From contig CAJNDS010002185.1 of assembly GCA_905221605.1 (NCBI GenBank), positions 326,390 through 390,389 of the forward strand: 64,000 bases of DNA. The letters run 5' to 3'. A program made the translations under genes and the position numbers. This DNA comes from Symbiodinium natans (lineage: Eukaryota > Sar > Dinophyceae > Suessiales > Symbiodiniaceae). The notes beneath the pieces were generated by a model that ran no database searches, had not been told where the DNA came from, and worked only from the letters and a program-made list of their open reading frames with translations. Positions 11,875 through 24,026 of this stretch are shown here, one piece after another; position 1 is the first letter of the stretch, and the number at the start of each line of letters is the position of its first letter.

Positions 11875-12833
11875 GTAGATGTCGCGCACGCCGACTGGCT
11901 CGATGCTGTCTTCGCTGGTCCAGAAGAGGTTCAGGGAGGAGATGCCCCAGAAGTTGATGAGGTAAGGAGGCGGCCGGATGTAGTAGGGGCCGAACTGGTC
12001 GGTGTCACCGAAGCGGAACTGGAAGAGGTGGATGGTCATGAAGGTCAGGAGCATCAGGCCGGAGATGGCCAGGTTCAGGACGTTGATGCCCTGAGTCTGC
12101 ACCAGTGCCAGCTTCATGTCCCAGGTTCGCTTCAGGCCCACGAAGACGTGGAGCAGCACGGACAGGAGAATGTACTCCTCCACGATGTTGGCCGGCAGGC
12201 CGAAGCCCGTCCAGTAGAGGCGCACGTAGAAGTAGCCGTAGCCGTTGAAATCATCCGGGCCTGCACATTTGTCAGGGCGGAGTCGCTACTTCAGGTTGCA
12301 GCCGGTGCAGGAACTACAATAATGCTTAATTGCGACATCCAGCCTTTGAAGACGTGGAGGTTTCCCACTGCGTGGATGACGATGAACAAGATCAGCAAGA
12401 TGGCGCTGCGGGTCAGACCCAGGCGGTCGTTGGAGATCTTGATGTTCTTGGCGGAGAAGATGGTGGCGCACACTTCCTGAGCTCAGCATGCGATTTAAAC
12501 GTTGACTGGCTGCTGACATGCCGCACGCTTCATGCCAGTGCAGCCGCGCTGCATACAGCACCGCGAGCAGGAAGAACCAGGTCGCGTTGAAGTAGGACTT
12601 CACGTTGATCAGCAAGACGCCTCCACTAGCCAGCGGCATGCACTCGAGCAATACGAATGCCCAAGCTTAAATCGACTAAGTCCTACTGCGATGCTTACGA
12701 TGTGTTCGCTGGCTTTGCAGCGCCTGGGTTCTCGTCCAGGTCCACGCGCCAGTTGTTCGCCCCGTCCAGGTGGCCCCAAGCCTGGTGGTTGCCGAGCTTG
12801 CTGCCCGTGTCCTTCCTGGTGCCCAAGATGCGG
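11875..12833 (-). CDS. Copy D exons 21-24: cytochrome b lead-in and helices I-III
   Basis: Exons 12724-12833, 12553-12620, 12344-12476 and 11875-12260, with the same protein as copy C. Exon 23 is uninterrupted. The intron before exon 21 is a CT-rich stretch instead of a telomeric array. Similarity to copy C ends abruptly just after the exon 24 donor (about 11872). Confidence 0.83.
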
Positions 12834-13022
12834 CTCTGCAGGCCAGAACATCACTCCCCCCGCTCACTCTCCTCTTGGTGCTGTCGATCTGTCTGTCTCT
12901 GACTCTACTCACTCTCTCTCTCTCTCTCTTCTTCTTCTTCTGCTCAGCGAAGAGGCCCCCCGAGGAGGACCCCGGCCTCTCTCTCTCTCTCTCTCATCTC
13001 ATCTCAGCTGTTACGGCCGCTC

Positions 13023-13528
13023 CTGATGGGCCCGCCGCCGCCGGCCTTGGGGGCGGCGCTGGCCGCGGCAGCCACGCCGGAGCCCACGGCGCCGATCACG
13101 GAGTCGGGGGCGTACTTGCCGATGACGTCAGGAGGGTGGATCCTAGGCTACGTTGCTGCAGGCGGGGTGGGGTACGGAAGGAGCTGGCCCGGGAATGGGC
13201 GGATTTTGCAAGCTTAAGACAGGCCATCTCTCAACCGAGAAGCATGTTGAACTCCTCCGTGGCGTCCTTGCCGGCAAAGGTGAGGATGGCCAGCTCGCCA
13301 CCAGGGTGCTCCGACAAGAAGCTGGTGACGTCCAGCACCTGGCCATCCACCACCACCCAGCAGTCTGCCTTGGTGTTGTGCTTGGCCACCTCCGTCATGG
13401 GGATGCCGCCACCACCGCCGCCGCCTCCGCCGGCAGCAGCCACGGCACCACCTCCACCACCACCGCCGCCGATCATGCCGATCACGGAGTCGGGGGCGTA
13501 CTTGCCAATCACGTCCGGCGGGTGGATC
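13023..13528 (-). CDS. Copy D exons 19-20: second b5 and linker
   Basis: Exons 13244-13528 and 13023-13142, identical by eye to copy C (offset 14921). Both the GC donor after FNM and the AG|GATCCACC acceptor are preserved. Confidence 0.87.
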
Positions 13529-13603
13529 CTTCGGTAGCAATTTACATACAGAGTACCCAAGCAACGCCAAAGGACACACGATCAGCTTCTGCAGTCAAGT
13601 GTC

Positions 13604-14235
13604 ATGTTGAACTCCTCCGTGGCGTCCTTGCCGGCAAAGGTGAGGATGGCCAGCTCGCCGCCGGGGTGCTCCGACAAGAAGCTGGTGACGTCCAGCACCT
13701 GGCCATCGACCACCACCCAGCAGTCCGCCTTGGTGTTGTGCTTGGCAACGTCGGCAAGGGTCATGCCCCCGCCACCGCCGCCACCGGCCGCGGGTGCGGC
13801 ACCTGCGGCAGGCGCCGCGGCAGAGTTCATCTTGTCCTCGTAGGAGCCGCCGGCCAGCTTGGAGCTCTCCACAGCACCGGTCAGGCCGCCGCCGGTGATC
13901 TCTTTGAGGTCCACGTCCTTCATGTCCGCTCCCAGCATGTACTTGGCAGCTGCAATGCCGGCCACACGGCCGAACACCACGCAGTCCAGCAGGGAGTTGC
14001 CACCCAAGCGGTTGTTGCCGTGCACGCCGCCGGCGACCTCGCCAGCAGCATACAGGCCCGGGACAGCCTTGTTGTCCGAGCCGATGCATGCGGAGTCCGT
14101 GTCGATGAGCAGTCCGCCCATGCAGTAGTGGATCACCGGCGTGATGATGGCCACGTAGAACGGCTCGTTCTTCACGGCATCGCCAGGGATGATGTTGTGG
14201 AAGAACTTCTTGCCGCTGCCCGTCTTGCCGCTGGC
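13604..14235 (-). CDS. Copy D exon 18: flavodomain end and first b5
   Basis: 632 nt, with [17 protein letters not shown], linker and b5 with EHPGG. By eye it is identical to copy C 28525-29156. The minus-strand reading is the real one; a long plus-strand frame across the same DNA is its antisense shadow. Confidence 0.88.
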
Positions 14236-15970
14236 CTGCCGATGGCGCTTCAATTCTCCGAACTGAACCGAACATCTGCACGACATTGCACGACCCTGCT
14301 AGAGCCGACACTTTCACATGCACAAGCTTTCCCTGGCCTCGTCCCAGCACTTGCCGGAGGGGTACGCAGGGTAGGGGCCGTCGTCCGGGTGCGTCTCCGT
14401 CTTCTTGGCCGCCTGGAAGTGCTCCTCGTGTGCCTGCTCGATCACGGACAGGGAGATGCCCATGTCCTTGGCGAGGTCCGCGCCGCTGGAGTAGAACTTC
14501 ATGACCTGAGGCGCAGGGCTGAGAAAAGAAGCCAGAGCAAAAGGAGCAGAGCGCAGCGAGGATCAGGAGAGCTTTAGAGGCGACTGAGCTCTCAGCACCA
14601 CGTCCGGTGTAGTGCCTTGGCTGCACATCGTGTGCAGATGCAGCTGGCGCTCTGCCGCGGCGTCCCGATCACACGATGCCAAGCGCAAGGCTTGCAGTGC
14701 CAGATGATCTCGTCAGAGGCCGCCTTGTTGAGGCACAGCCTGCGCATGGCTACCAGCACGAGAAGGGCACAAAAAGAGCGCCTATCAAATCCTATCCTAT
14801 CAGCGCCTATCAGCCAAGCCAACCGAGCGGTAACATGCTAGCACGCCTGAAAGGCGGCTTGCTCTTCCACATCTCGCCCGTGACGTAGTCGCGGCCTGTA
14901 GCTCTTGGGGCTTACCATTACAAAAGCACCGCTGTGTGCCCTGAGATGAGGCACTCGCACTTCGCTGCGCAAGCTGCAAAACTCATCCCGGGCCCCCTGC
15001 GGCCCAGCTCGTTGCAGAATCGCTTGCCCTCCGCGTTCAGGATGATGCCGCCCACGCCGCGCAGGGCCTGACGCACAGGTGAAAAAGCACGGGCGCACGG
15101 TCGCCGCACGCGCATGCGCGAGCGGGTGCACAAGCCAGGCATTGGACACATGCGCGGGAACGCGTGCAGGCGTTCGAGCAGGCGCACGCGGGGGCCTCGG
15201 CGGCGAGGAACTTGATCTTGGCATCGGCATCGTCCGGCTTCACGAGGCCGGTCGGATGGACCTGCACCCACTCCAGGTCGATGGTCTTCGCGCCGATCTC
15301 CTCATGACGATGCACGGGAGGCACTGTACGGAACTATCTTTTCTCGCACCTGCTGTCTTTGGTTACAAGCTGTCTTTGGTTGGAGGCTGCGGATAGCTAC
15401 CACGCCTCGCCCATCTTGATGCCGTCGCCTGTGCAGTGCTCGCCGTTGGTGGTGGGCAGGTGCAGCAGGTCCGGGCGATACTTGGCCAGCAGGGAGTTCT
15501 GGGTGAAGTCAGCGCCGAAGCCGCCTGCGCCAGAACCCGGCAAGAACAGCCTCCAACCAAAAAAATCTACACAAAGCTGTCATGGCTTCGACTCAGGCAC
15601 GCTTGGCCCCCACGCACCCCCAGCACCCCACCCAGCCTGATGCGAGGATCACGGGGCCGAACTCCTGGAAGTTCTGGCCGCCCTTCTCGTAGACGCAGCC
15701 CACGCAGGCCTTGCCCTCCGTCACGAGCTTGAAGACCTTGGCCTTCGTGATGATGCGCGCGCCAGGTCCGTCTTCTCAGGCCTCCTGCAACGCGAGAACA
15801 GAAAACTGAAGGGCTTACACCCTAAACCTAGCCCTAAACAAACCCTGAACCCTCTCACCCCTAACCATACAACCTAAACCCTAAACCCTAAACCCCAGCT
15901 GAGGATTCATCAGACGCAGGCATCCCGGGCCTTCTCCAACATCGGATCAAGGCGTAGGTAGATGGTCATC

Positions 15971-16787
15971 CTGCTATATCCCGGCGTTACATGTGGTTTA
16001 GGGTTTTTTAGGTTTGGGTTTAGGTTTAGGGTTTTATGTGGGTTCTTTAGTGTTTTAGGTGTTTATGTTTATGGTTTAGGGTTTTAGGGTTAGAATGTTA
16101 TAAGGGGTCTTAGGGTTTAGGGTTTTAAGGGTTTTGGGGTTATTAGGGTTTAAGGGTTTTAGGGGTTTAGGTTTAGGGTTTTAGGAGGTGAGTGGTCTGA
16201 GGGTTTTAGGGTTTTTAGGGTTTGGGTTTAGCGTTAGGTTTAGCGTTTAGGGTTTAGGGTTTAGGGTTTAGGGTTTAGGGTTTAGGGTTTAGGGTTTAGG
16301 GTTTAGGGTTTAGGGTTTAGGGTTTAGGGTTTAGGGTTTAGGGTTTGGGTTTGGGGTCTGGCGTTTGGGGTTTTGGGGTTTGGGGTGGGGTTTGGGGTTT
16401 GGGGTTTGGGGGGTGGGGTTGGGGGTTTAGGGACCCCTAGGAATTTTTAGGAATCTCTGGGCCCGCAGAAGCAACTGCAAGGACATCTAAAATCAGGTTT
16501 CCCTTATGGGCGCCTTCTATCACAGGAACCCTCTGCGGCTTAGGGTCTCGGGTTTAGGGTTTGGGGTTTAGGCGGAGGGGTGACAGGCGAGGTATATGAA
16601 CCATAAACTCTCTTAGGGTTCAATTGGCCCCTTGAAGATACTCCCAATACTAAACCCTAAACCCTAAACCCTAAACCCTAAACCCTAAACCCTAAACCCT
16701 AAACCCTAAACCCTAAACCCTAAACCCTAAACCCTAACCCTAAACCCTAAACCCTAAACCCTAAACCCTAAACCCAAGCCAAGATGC
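15971..16787 (-). mobile_element. Exon 8/9 intron of copy D, expanded by telomeric arrays
   Basis: An 817-bp intron at the shared site. The right flank ATGC (16784-16787) is the intact duplication (GCAT in gene sense) and the element ends GCCAAG. The interior holds long TTTAGGG (16238-16350) and CCCTAAA (16652-16776) arrays in opposite orientation, absent from the 75-bp allele in copy B. Confidence 0.65.
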
Positions 16788-16874
16788 CCGGGAATCGCTC
16801 CTTGCCTCGGTGGGTACGGGGCTGCGAGTGGCCGCCCAAGCGGGCCACCAGGGACCTCGAAGATCCGAAAGAGG

Positions 16875-17912
16875 CTTTGGGGTTTAGGGTTTAGGGTTTA
16901 GGGATTAGGGAGTAGGGTTTAGGGTTTAGGGTTTAGGGTTTAGGGTTTAGGGTTTAGGGTTTAAGGTTTAGGGTGTCGGTGCAAGGTTCTCGGAAATACC
17001 CTGCAATCCCCCACTGCCTGGAATGCCTAAAGTGCCTCTGGCAGAGAAGGGTTTAGGCTTCGGCTTAAGCTTTGACTTAGTTGCTGAGTTCATAAGCCCC
17101 CCAAAAAGTGCACACTTTCAGTTCTATCGGGGACGAGAGTATCCCAAAAAGTGTAAAGTGTACTCATTCAGCTACTACGTAGAGGCTTGAGGGCGTTGGG
17201 GGGTCTTAGGCTTCGGGAATCCGAGGCGCAGATCAAGGTTGAACTTCTCCACCAGCCAATCCTTAGGTAGCAGGTTTTACAACAAAATCGAGGGCTCTCG
17301 GGTTTAGGATGTAAAGGGGGGGGGAACCTACAAGCCCCGAACCACATCAGAACGTGTCCCCCAGAATCATACGTCATACGATCGCCACAAACGGAGGGGG
17401 GAGCGGGGTAGCCAAGCAACTATCCTCCTCTTTGAACCCTAATGCAAACACCAGTTTCGTATTCCCGTAGGTTTACACATATACAGAAAGGTAAAGCCTA
17501 ATACGAGAAGACCTAAGCCGCCTAAAGGGCTCTGGGCTTGACAACCCGGCAAAGCCTACAGCAGCTCAACTCAGCTCATTATCTTGAGAAAGGGGTCCTA
17601 AACCTAAACCCCAAACCCCAAACCCCAAACCCTAAACCCCAAACCCTAAACCCTAAACCCTAAACCGGCCCAAGAAGGGGTTGGACAACTTGGACCTTTT
17701 GAGTGCTGATATACCTGGGGGGGGGGGGTTCTTCGGGGGTCACGCGACCGTCGGAAGTGTTCAGGCACTTTCGGTTGTAGGCATGTAGGGTTTGAGGCCA
17801 AGGGTTGCGGCCTCAGGGCTTCGGAACACCCTAAACCCTAAACCCTAAACCCTAAACCCTAAACCCTAAACCCTAAACCCTAAACCCCTAAACCCTAAAC
17901 CCTAAACCCTGA
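16875..17912. repeat. Telomeric arrays in copy D introns 6 and 7
   Basis: TTTAGGG at 16875-16975 (intron 7), CCCTAAA at 17600-17665 and 17826-17912 (intron 6). Exon 7 (32 nt) lies between them. Confidence 0.86.
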
Positions 17913-18047
17913 AAACCCAAACGTAAAGTGTAACTCAGTGCGTGGCCACATCCTCAGCACTGTTGACGCACAGCAGCCTGGGCGGCACTCGCAAATTTGA
18001 AGGCTCGACGCTGGAGATTCCTCCGCAAGCCTGAAACCCTAAACCCT

Positions 18048-18092
18048 GACTTAGGGTTTAGGGTTTAGGGTTTAGGGTTTAGGGTTTAGGGT

Positions 18093-18166
<74 letters not shown>

Positions 18167-18171
18167 GGTTT
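18048..18171. repeat. TTTAGGG passing into homogeneous (TTGAGGG)11
   Basis: A short TTTAGGG run (18054-18091) is followed by eleven TTGAGGG units (18092-18170), a single-base variant fixed across the block. Located in copy D intron 5. Confidence 0.9.
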
Positions 18172-19454
18172 AGGGCTAAGCCTTACCCCAAACCCTAAAA
18201 ACTAAACCCTAACCCTGAACCCTAAGCCCGTGTTCCTTCCACAGCTTCTCTACGCCCCGCAAGCCTCTCATACTACTATGTTGCTTAACAACCCCCCCCC
18301 CCCCCCCCCCCCCCGCGAACAAAAAAGAATATTACAATAATAAGTATAATAAACATGAATAAATATAAAAAACAAGTAACAATAATGATAGAAAGAATAG
18401 AAAGATCCTGCCTTGTAAGCATAATATAGGGACTCTTATTCTTCATTATCTTGTCAACCCTGTTTAGGTTTCGGGGCTTGCGGTTTAGGGCCCTGGGGTT
18501 TAGAAGGGACCCTTAATCTTATTCCCCTATACAACCCCTCTATATGCCTTATACAGCCCCGATATACCGACGCAACCCAAAGAACCCCCAACTAAACCCT
18601 AGGGTCCCCTATAAGGGTCCCTCCTTCAGTCCCCTGATAAACCCACCCTAAACCCTAAACCCCCAAGCAGGCTGAACTGCGTAACCCGGAGTCCTTTTGA
18701 GACATGGGACTTGGCCAACTCTGGCTTCTTTGCGCCGCCCTTCAGCGTGTCCTGGCTCGGGGGGTTCGGGCTTTGGAGCCTAGAGGGTTTTGCTGGGTTT
18801 AGGGTTCAGGGTTCAGGGCTCAGGGTTCAGGGTTCAGGGTTTAGGGTTTGGGGTTTAGGGGTTTAGGGTTTAGGGTTTGGGGTTTAGGGCGTTTCGACTT
18901 TGGGGGCTCTTGTACGTGGATCCTACTATCTGGGGTCGACATTCGGGGTCCCAGTGCAAACCCCCGTATCGGTTAGGGGCTGAGGGCTTGGGATCTCGGG
19001 TTCGGCGGCAGGGGCAACCCTGAACCCCGAACCGTCTTCTCGAGGGCCGCTTAAGGTTACGAAGCTTGGGGGTGTAGGGGCTCGGTTTTTCGGGCTTTAG
19101 GGTTTAGGGTTGGTGGTGTTTGGAGCTTGTAGGGTTTATCTAAATTCTACAGCCACCAAGCCATGGGAAGTGGAGCAGCAAAAGCCTGCCTGCGTGAAGA
19201 TGTCCGCGTTGTCCGGGATGCCCTTGGCCTTCTGCGTCTTCGTGCCTGAGAATTCGGGGCGAGGCCGAACACTCTAAAGCTCTAAACCCCGCGCGTGACA
19301 AACTCAAAGCCTGAAACTCTGAAACCCATGGAAGAACCCCCCAATCCTCCAAGACTCTCAACCTTGCAGAGTTTTAGGGGTTTAGGACTTGGGGGGTTAG
19401 GGAGACCGGTTTGACCCTAAGCCCTAAAACCCCAAGCCCTCAAATTGTTGGGGT

Positions 19455-20818
19455 TCAGGGTTTAGAGTTTAGGGTTTAGGGTTTAGGGTTTAGGGTTTAG
19501 GGTTTAGGGTTTAGGGTTTAGGGTTTAGGGTTTAGGGTTTAGGGTTTAGGGTGTAGGCTTAGAAGTTTACCACCGTTGGAGGTGAAGGTCTAGGTACCTA
19601 CTTATTTAAAGGGACGGATGCATCCAGACCACCGAGCCTCCAAAACTACAACCGAAGCGTGGGGGCTTCTTGAAAAACCGGAAACCCTAAACCCGAAACC
19701 CTAAACCCTAAACCCTAAATCCTAAACCCTAAACCCGAAACCCTAAACCCTGAACCCTAAACCCGAAACCCGAATCCCTAAACCGGTATCCTGGAAACTC
19801 CGGCCTGCACCGTTGATGCCGGAGGTGGCCTTGGTACTGTTGCCGCCGCAGAAGGAAGACTTGTCCTGGGCATGGGAGGACGTTTAGGGTTTAGGGTTTA
19901 GGGTTTAGGGTTTAGGGTTTAGGCTTTAGGGTTTAGGGTTTAGGGTTTAGAGTTACGGGTTGAGGGTTCTTAAGGGCTTGCATGTTGCGCTGTGGAACTG
20001 CGAGCGTGTCTACGAGTCTATAATAGGGTCTAGGGGTGTGTGCGCATTCAACTCGACCCCATCTACACCATAAACAACGCCGAACCCTCGGGCCCTAAGA
20101 CCCTGGCGAGGAGGACGACGCGCCCTCCGCTCTCCACGACCGTGTTGGCTGCGGACATCCCTGGCGCATCAGGTGGCTGCGGGGCTTCGGGGTTTGGGTC
20201 TTATACCCTGAGCCCGGAACCCTGAGCCCTAAGCCTTAAACGCACTAGGTAGGGTTCAGGGCTTCGGGCGCAGAGTTTAGGACCTTTCTCGGGTTTAGGG
20301 CTTAGACACGGCTTCTGTCGGGGGTGTCGCCTTACCGACAGCTCCCTCTTTCGAAGACATCGGCCACATGTAGGAACGTTCAGTACGTAAACCTGGGGCT
20401 TAGTGTGTGGCGGGGGCTGGCTCAGGAGCCACTCTGCCTCCTAAACCCTAAACCCTAAACCCTAAACCCTAAACCCTAAACCCTAAACGCCTGGCTGAGG
20501 GTTGAGGGTGTAGACCCGAAAGATTTCCCGAACCCGAAGCCCTGCACCAACCCCAAGTCGCCCGGACCCTGAAAGCCCAAACAAGGGAAACAAGCGAAGC
20601 GGGGGCGTTGAGGGCTCTAAGAAGCATGTTTCGCTAGCCCTAAACCCTAAACCCGAAACCCATAACCCCAAACCTAAAACCCTAAACCGAAAACCCTAAA
20701 CCCTAAACCCTAAACCCAAACCCTAAACCTAAAACCCTAAACCCTAAACCCCAAACCCCAAACCCTAAACCCCAAACCCCAAACCCTAAACCCTAAACCC
20801 CAAACCCTAAACCCACCT
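19455..20818. repeat. Telomeric arrays in copy D introns 1-3
   Basis: TTTAGGG 19455-19553 (intron 3), CCCTAAA 19680-19785, TTTAGGG 19885-19950 (intron 2), CCCTAAA 20440-20487 and 20640-20818 (intron 1). Orientation alternates from block to block. Confidence 0.86.
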
Positions 20819-20883
20819 AACGGGCAGCCTCCAAGGCCGCCACCCACCACGATGGCTTGATTGGTTGGAAAAGAGCACGCCAT

Positions 20884-20899
20884 GGTGGAAACAAAACCT
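20884..20899 (-). promoter_or_regulatory. Putative spliced-leader acceptor upstream of copy D
   Basis: ACAG|GTTTTGTTTCCACC precedes ATGG; the AG is at 20898-20899. The leader sequence is nearly the same as in copy B. Confidence 0.45.
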
Positions 20900-21789
20900 G
20901 TCTTTGGGTAATGAGCAGCGTCTGTGTAGTTCTCGAAAAGTTTAGGGTTTAGGGTTTTGGGTTTAGGATTTTGTGCCATTTTTAGGTGTCCTTATGACAC
21001 AGGCGCCGTACTTCCTTTTAGGGGACCCAAAAAGGGACCCTGATTTGGAGAACTACCGCTTTCGGCTGGTAAAACTCGGGCTTCAATTTGGGTGCTGAGG
21101 GAGGTTTTAGGGGGCTCGAAGGGTTCATACGAGGGTTTAGGGAGGCTAGGCGGCTCAGGGGAATTCGGGGGTCTCGGAAGGAAGGGGCTTCAGGAGGGTC
21201 GAGGGTTTAGGGGGCGTCTGGGCAACTTAGAGCTTATGGGGACTCCGGGGGTCAATTGTGACGGTTCCCCTAAACCCTAAACCCTAAACCCTAACCCCTA
21301 AACCCTAAACCCTAAACCCCAAACCCTAAACCCTAAACCCTAAACCCTCCCTTACCCCCGGGCCCTCGCACATCGAAACACCAGAGAAGCCCAAAGCCTC
21401 ACCGCCCCTCTTAAGATCAACGCCTGATATGGGAATTCTCGGTCTTGAGTGGCGGGGAAGGCTTCAGGGTTTAGGGTTTAAGGTTTAGGGTTCAGGGTTC
21501 AGGGTTTAGAAGGTTTAGGGTTAGGGTTTGGGGGGGGGGGGGGGGGGGGGGGAGGGGGTACGCTCTAAACTTGCATCCTGAAGCCACGCCAGGATGCCGC
21601 TGGAAGCTCCTAAAGATCGAAGCAAGCTCGCCTGGGCTCCCATTGTTGCTGGGTTTAGGGGGTCTAGCTTTTCGAGTTTAGGCTTAGGGCTTAGGGCTTC
21701 GGGCTTAGCAGTCAGGGTTTAGGGCCTTGGGTTTAGGGCTTAGGGCTTAGGGCTTATAGAAATTGTATAGGGTTTTTGCCCCAATCATG

Positions 21790-21845
21790 TTCTGACCGAA
21801 GCGTTTTGACCGAAACGTTTTGACCTAAATGTTTTGACCGAAATG
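21790..21845. repeat. 14-bp tandem repeat, about four units
   Basis: Units of the form TTTTGACCGAAACG with small changes, ending just before a 32-nt poly-G run. Confidence 0.85.
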
Positions 21846-21881
21846 CTTTGTTTCAATTTGGAACTATGTTATTCATTTTTT

Positions 21882-21917
<36 letters not shown>

Positions 21918-22970
21918 ACATGCTCCCCTCTCACTCTCGTTACCTTCGCTTTTTTGCATAGCATCAATACTAAGTGCGAAACCTTATGAATGCTGGAGAG
22001 GGCGGGGGGGGTAGCCCGCAGAGGTTCAAGAAAATTGAGAATTTGGCCTCCCAGAGATGTTTTGGATTAATATACTTGAATTCAGCTTGTCAGCTGCTTA
22101 GATAAATAACTTGGGACATTCAACATGATACCAGATGCAATTTCTTTTTATTTTGTCTTGAGGGTTTCGGGTTTAGGGTTTAGGCCCTAAACCCTAAACC
22201 CGAAACCCTGAACCCTAAACCCTAAACCCCAAACCCTAACCCACCTAACGGGCAGCCTCGTTTGCACTGGGACCCCGAATGTCGAACCCAAATAGTAGGA
22301 TCCGCTTACAAGAGCCCCCAAAGTCTAGACGCCCTAAGCCCTAAACCCTAAACCCTAAACTCTGAACCATAGACCCTAAACCTTGAACCCTGAACCCTGA
22401 ACCCTAAACAAGCCCTCACCCCCCCCCCTCCCCCAAAAAATACAAAATACAAAAAACAAAAAACAAAAAACAACAAGAAGATTACTATTTATAATCACTA
22501 TGACAATCATAATCAGAATCATCATAACCCCTTTTGAGAAACTCTTCTCCATGGTCCGTCCATCCCTTGACAGGTCCTTTAAGTTTCGGGTTTATTCGGG
22601 TTTAGGGCGCTTAGGGCCTCTGGAGCAACCTCCATGTGCAGGCGAGCGTCACTTTGATGCCGTTGAGCATGTGCACCCAGCTACCCTAAAAAAAACGTGC
22701 TGCGTCAGGGGTTTGTCCAGGGGTAGGGGGTTTAGAGCTTTGCGGGGTTGATTTGCCCCCTCTCCCCCCCCACCCAAACTCGCGCTCAAAGGATCCTGCC
22801 CAACCCCCAAACCCTACAGCTATGGCAATCATATTACAAAAATAATGATAATAATAATAGTAAGATTTTTTTCATATTTATAGTCTTAAAAAGGTCGTGG
22901 GTCCAGTTCTGGGTTTAGGTTTTTTTAGGGTTGAAGGTGGGGGAAGGGGGGGGGGGGTGCTTTCGAGCCC

Positions 22971-23067
22971 TGGGGGGGTGGGGGGTGGGGGGAGGGGGGG
23001 GGGGGGGGTGGGGGGGGGGGGTGGGGGGGGGGGGGGGGGTGGGGGGGGGGGGGTGGGGGGGGGGGGT

Positions 23068-23098
<31 letters not shown>

Positions 23099-23113
23099 GG
23101 GGGGGGGGGGGGT

Positions 23114-23146
<33 letters not shown>

Positions 23147-23156
23147 GGGGGGGGGG
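22971..23156. repeat. Nearly pure G tract with sparse T
   Basis: About 186 bp that is almost all G on the plus strand, with single Ts spaced irregularly and one A. Its length in the real genome is uncertain because such tracts are hard to sequence. Confidence 0.9.
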
Positions 23157-24026
23157 CGCCCTGTAGCGGTGGTTTATACCAACAACTACGTGAGGACTAG
23201 AGGGGTATTATGCCACGGTGGTGAAGATGCAGCTGGCTGCGGATTCTTTGCGGTACGCTCGCTTTGGCTTCTGTCATCCACTTGACGATGGCAGGGCGGT
23301 GCACATCGTCTGAAGGCTGCTCTAGGGTGCCCCAAACCTCTCCCCCAAGGGGTACCCCAAGAATCAAACATCTAGAAGGGTATATTAGACCCGATTGGCG
23401 GGAGGTTTGGAGACCCCTAGGAAGCTACTTCTTGGATAAAGCATCGCAGGGAATTCCAAATGCAAACACTGCGTCTGCGACACTGCATCCCGGGAAAAGG
23501 GGTCTAGTGCTCCCTGACAAACTCGGCGAAAATTGCGTTTCCGGAATTGAGGTACCGTATTGGGGTCCTTATGAAAAGGGCTTGGGGTCTATATTGGGGG
23601 TCCCGTATTTTTATTAGCCCCCATTTGAGGACCCATGCCCACAACCCTACCGCAGCTGAGCATTCGGGTTCTGGGTTCAGCTACAGCCCGCGCTGCTCCC
23701 ATGGACACATCTTTTTGGGGGAGGTTTCTGTCCTACGGCACATAGTTGTTCCATGCGTACTCTGACAAGATATTCCTTACGCCTTTGATGGGTGCAGTAG
23801 CCACACACTTAAACGAAAGGGCGTGGCGACTTGTAGGCCTCAGGGTCCCTTGTGGTTTCGGGTTTTAGGGTTTAGGGTTTAGTGTGTAGGCCTCAGGGAC
23901 ATTTGTGGTTTAGGGCTAAAGGGGACATCCCCCGACCTAAGTGCGAGGCTGCCAGAGAAGCTCATTAGCTGCGTCTCACTCGTCTCTGCAGGAGCCCCCC
24001 ACGGAGCCCTCCGCATGCTGCACCTT

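Larger units (their letters stand above)
10214..20883 (-). pseudogene. Copy D: fusion gene with frame-breaking lesions in exons 9-10
   Basis: Exons: 20829-20883, 20108-20160, 19805-19865, 19190-19245, 18711-18751, 17947-17977, 17230-17261, 16788-16855, 15931-15970, 15637-15784, 15406-15524, 15196-15300, 15004-15067, 14847-14895, 14692-14739, 14597-14615, 14338-14505, 13604-14235, 13244-13528, 13023-13142, 12724-12833, 12553-12620, 12344-12476, 11875-12260, 11456-11493 plus 11287-11347, 11039-11106, 10495-10559, 10214-10254. Exon 9 is one base short at its 5' edge (GATG instead of GCATG), which puts TGA in frame, and has compensating +1/-1 indels. Exon 10 has one extra base at its start and a 2-nt insertion in a GCGC run near 15760. 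The net total is 3164 nt. All other exons match copy C in length, and 13023-14896 looks identical to it. Either this is a recently broken copy patched by conversion, or exons 9-10 contain assembly errors; I cannot tell which. Confidence 0.65.

Noticed and set aside
13153-14577. 474-codon plus-strand open frame (repeated at 28074-29498)
   Set aside because: It is antisense to exons 17-20 of the fusion gene. The minus-strand reading has clear fumarate reductase and b5 motifs; the plus-strand frame arises from GC-rich codon bias.
13595-14626. 343-codon minus-strand frame (also 28516-29547)
   Set aside because: A shifted frame across the same exons and introns (Arg/Gly-rich text), with no domain; it is a shadow of the real exon 18.
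22897-23200. Poly-Gly frames of about 89 residues
   Set aside because: Translation of the G/T tract in several frames; no start context and no conservation expected.
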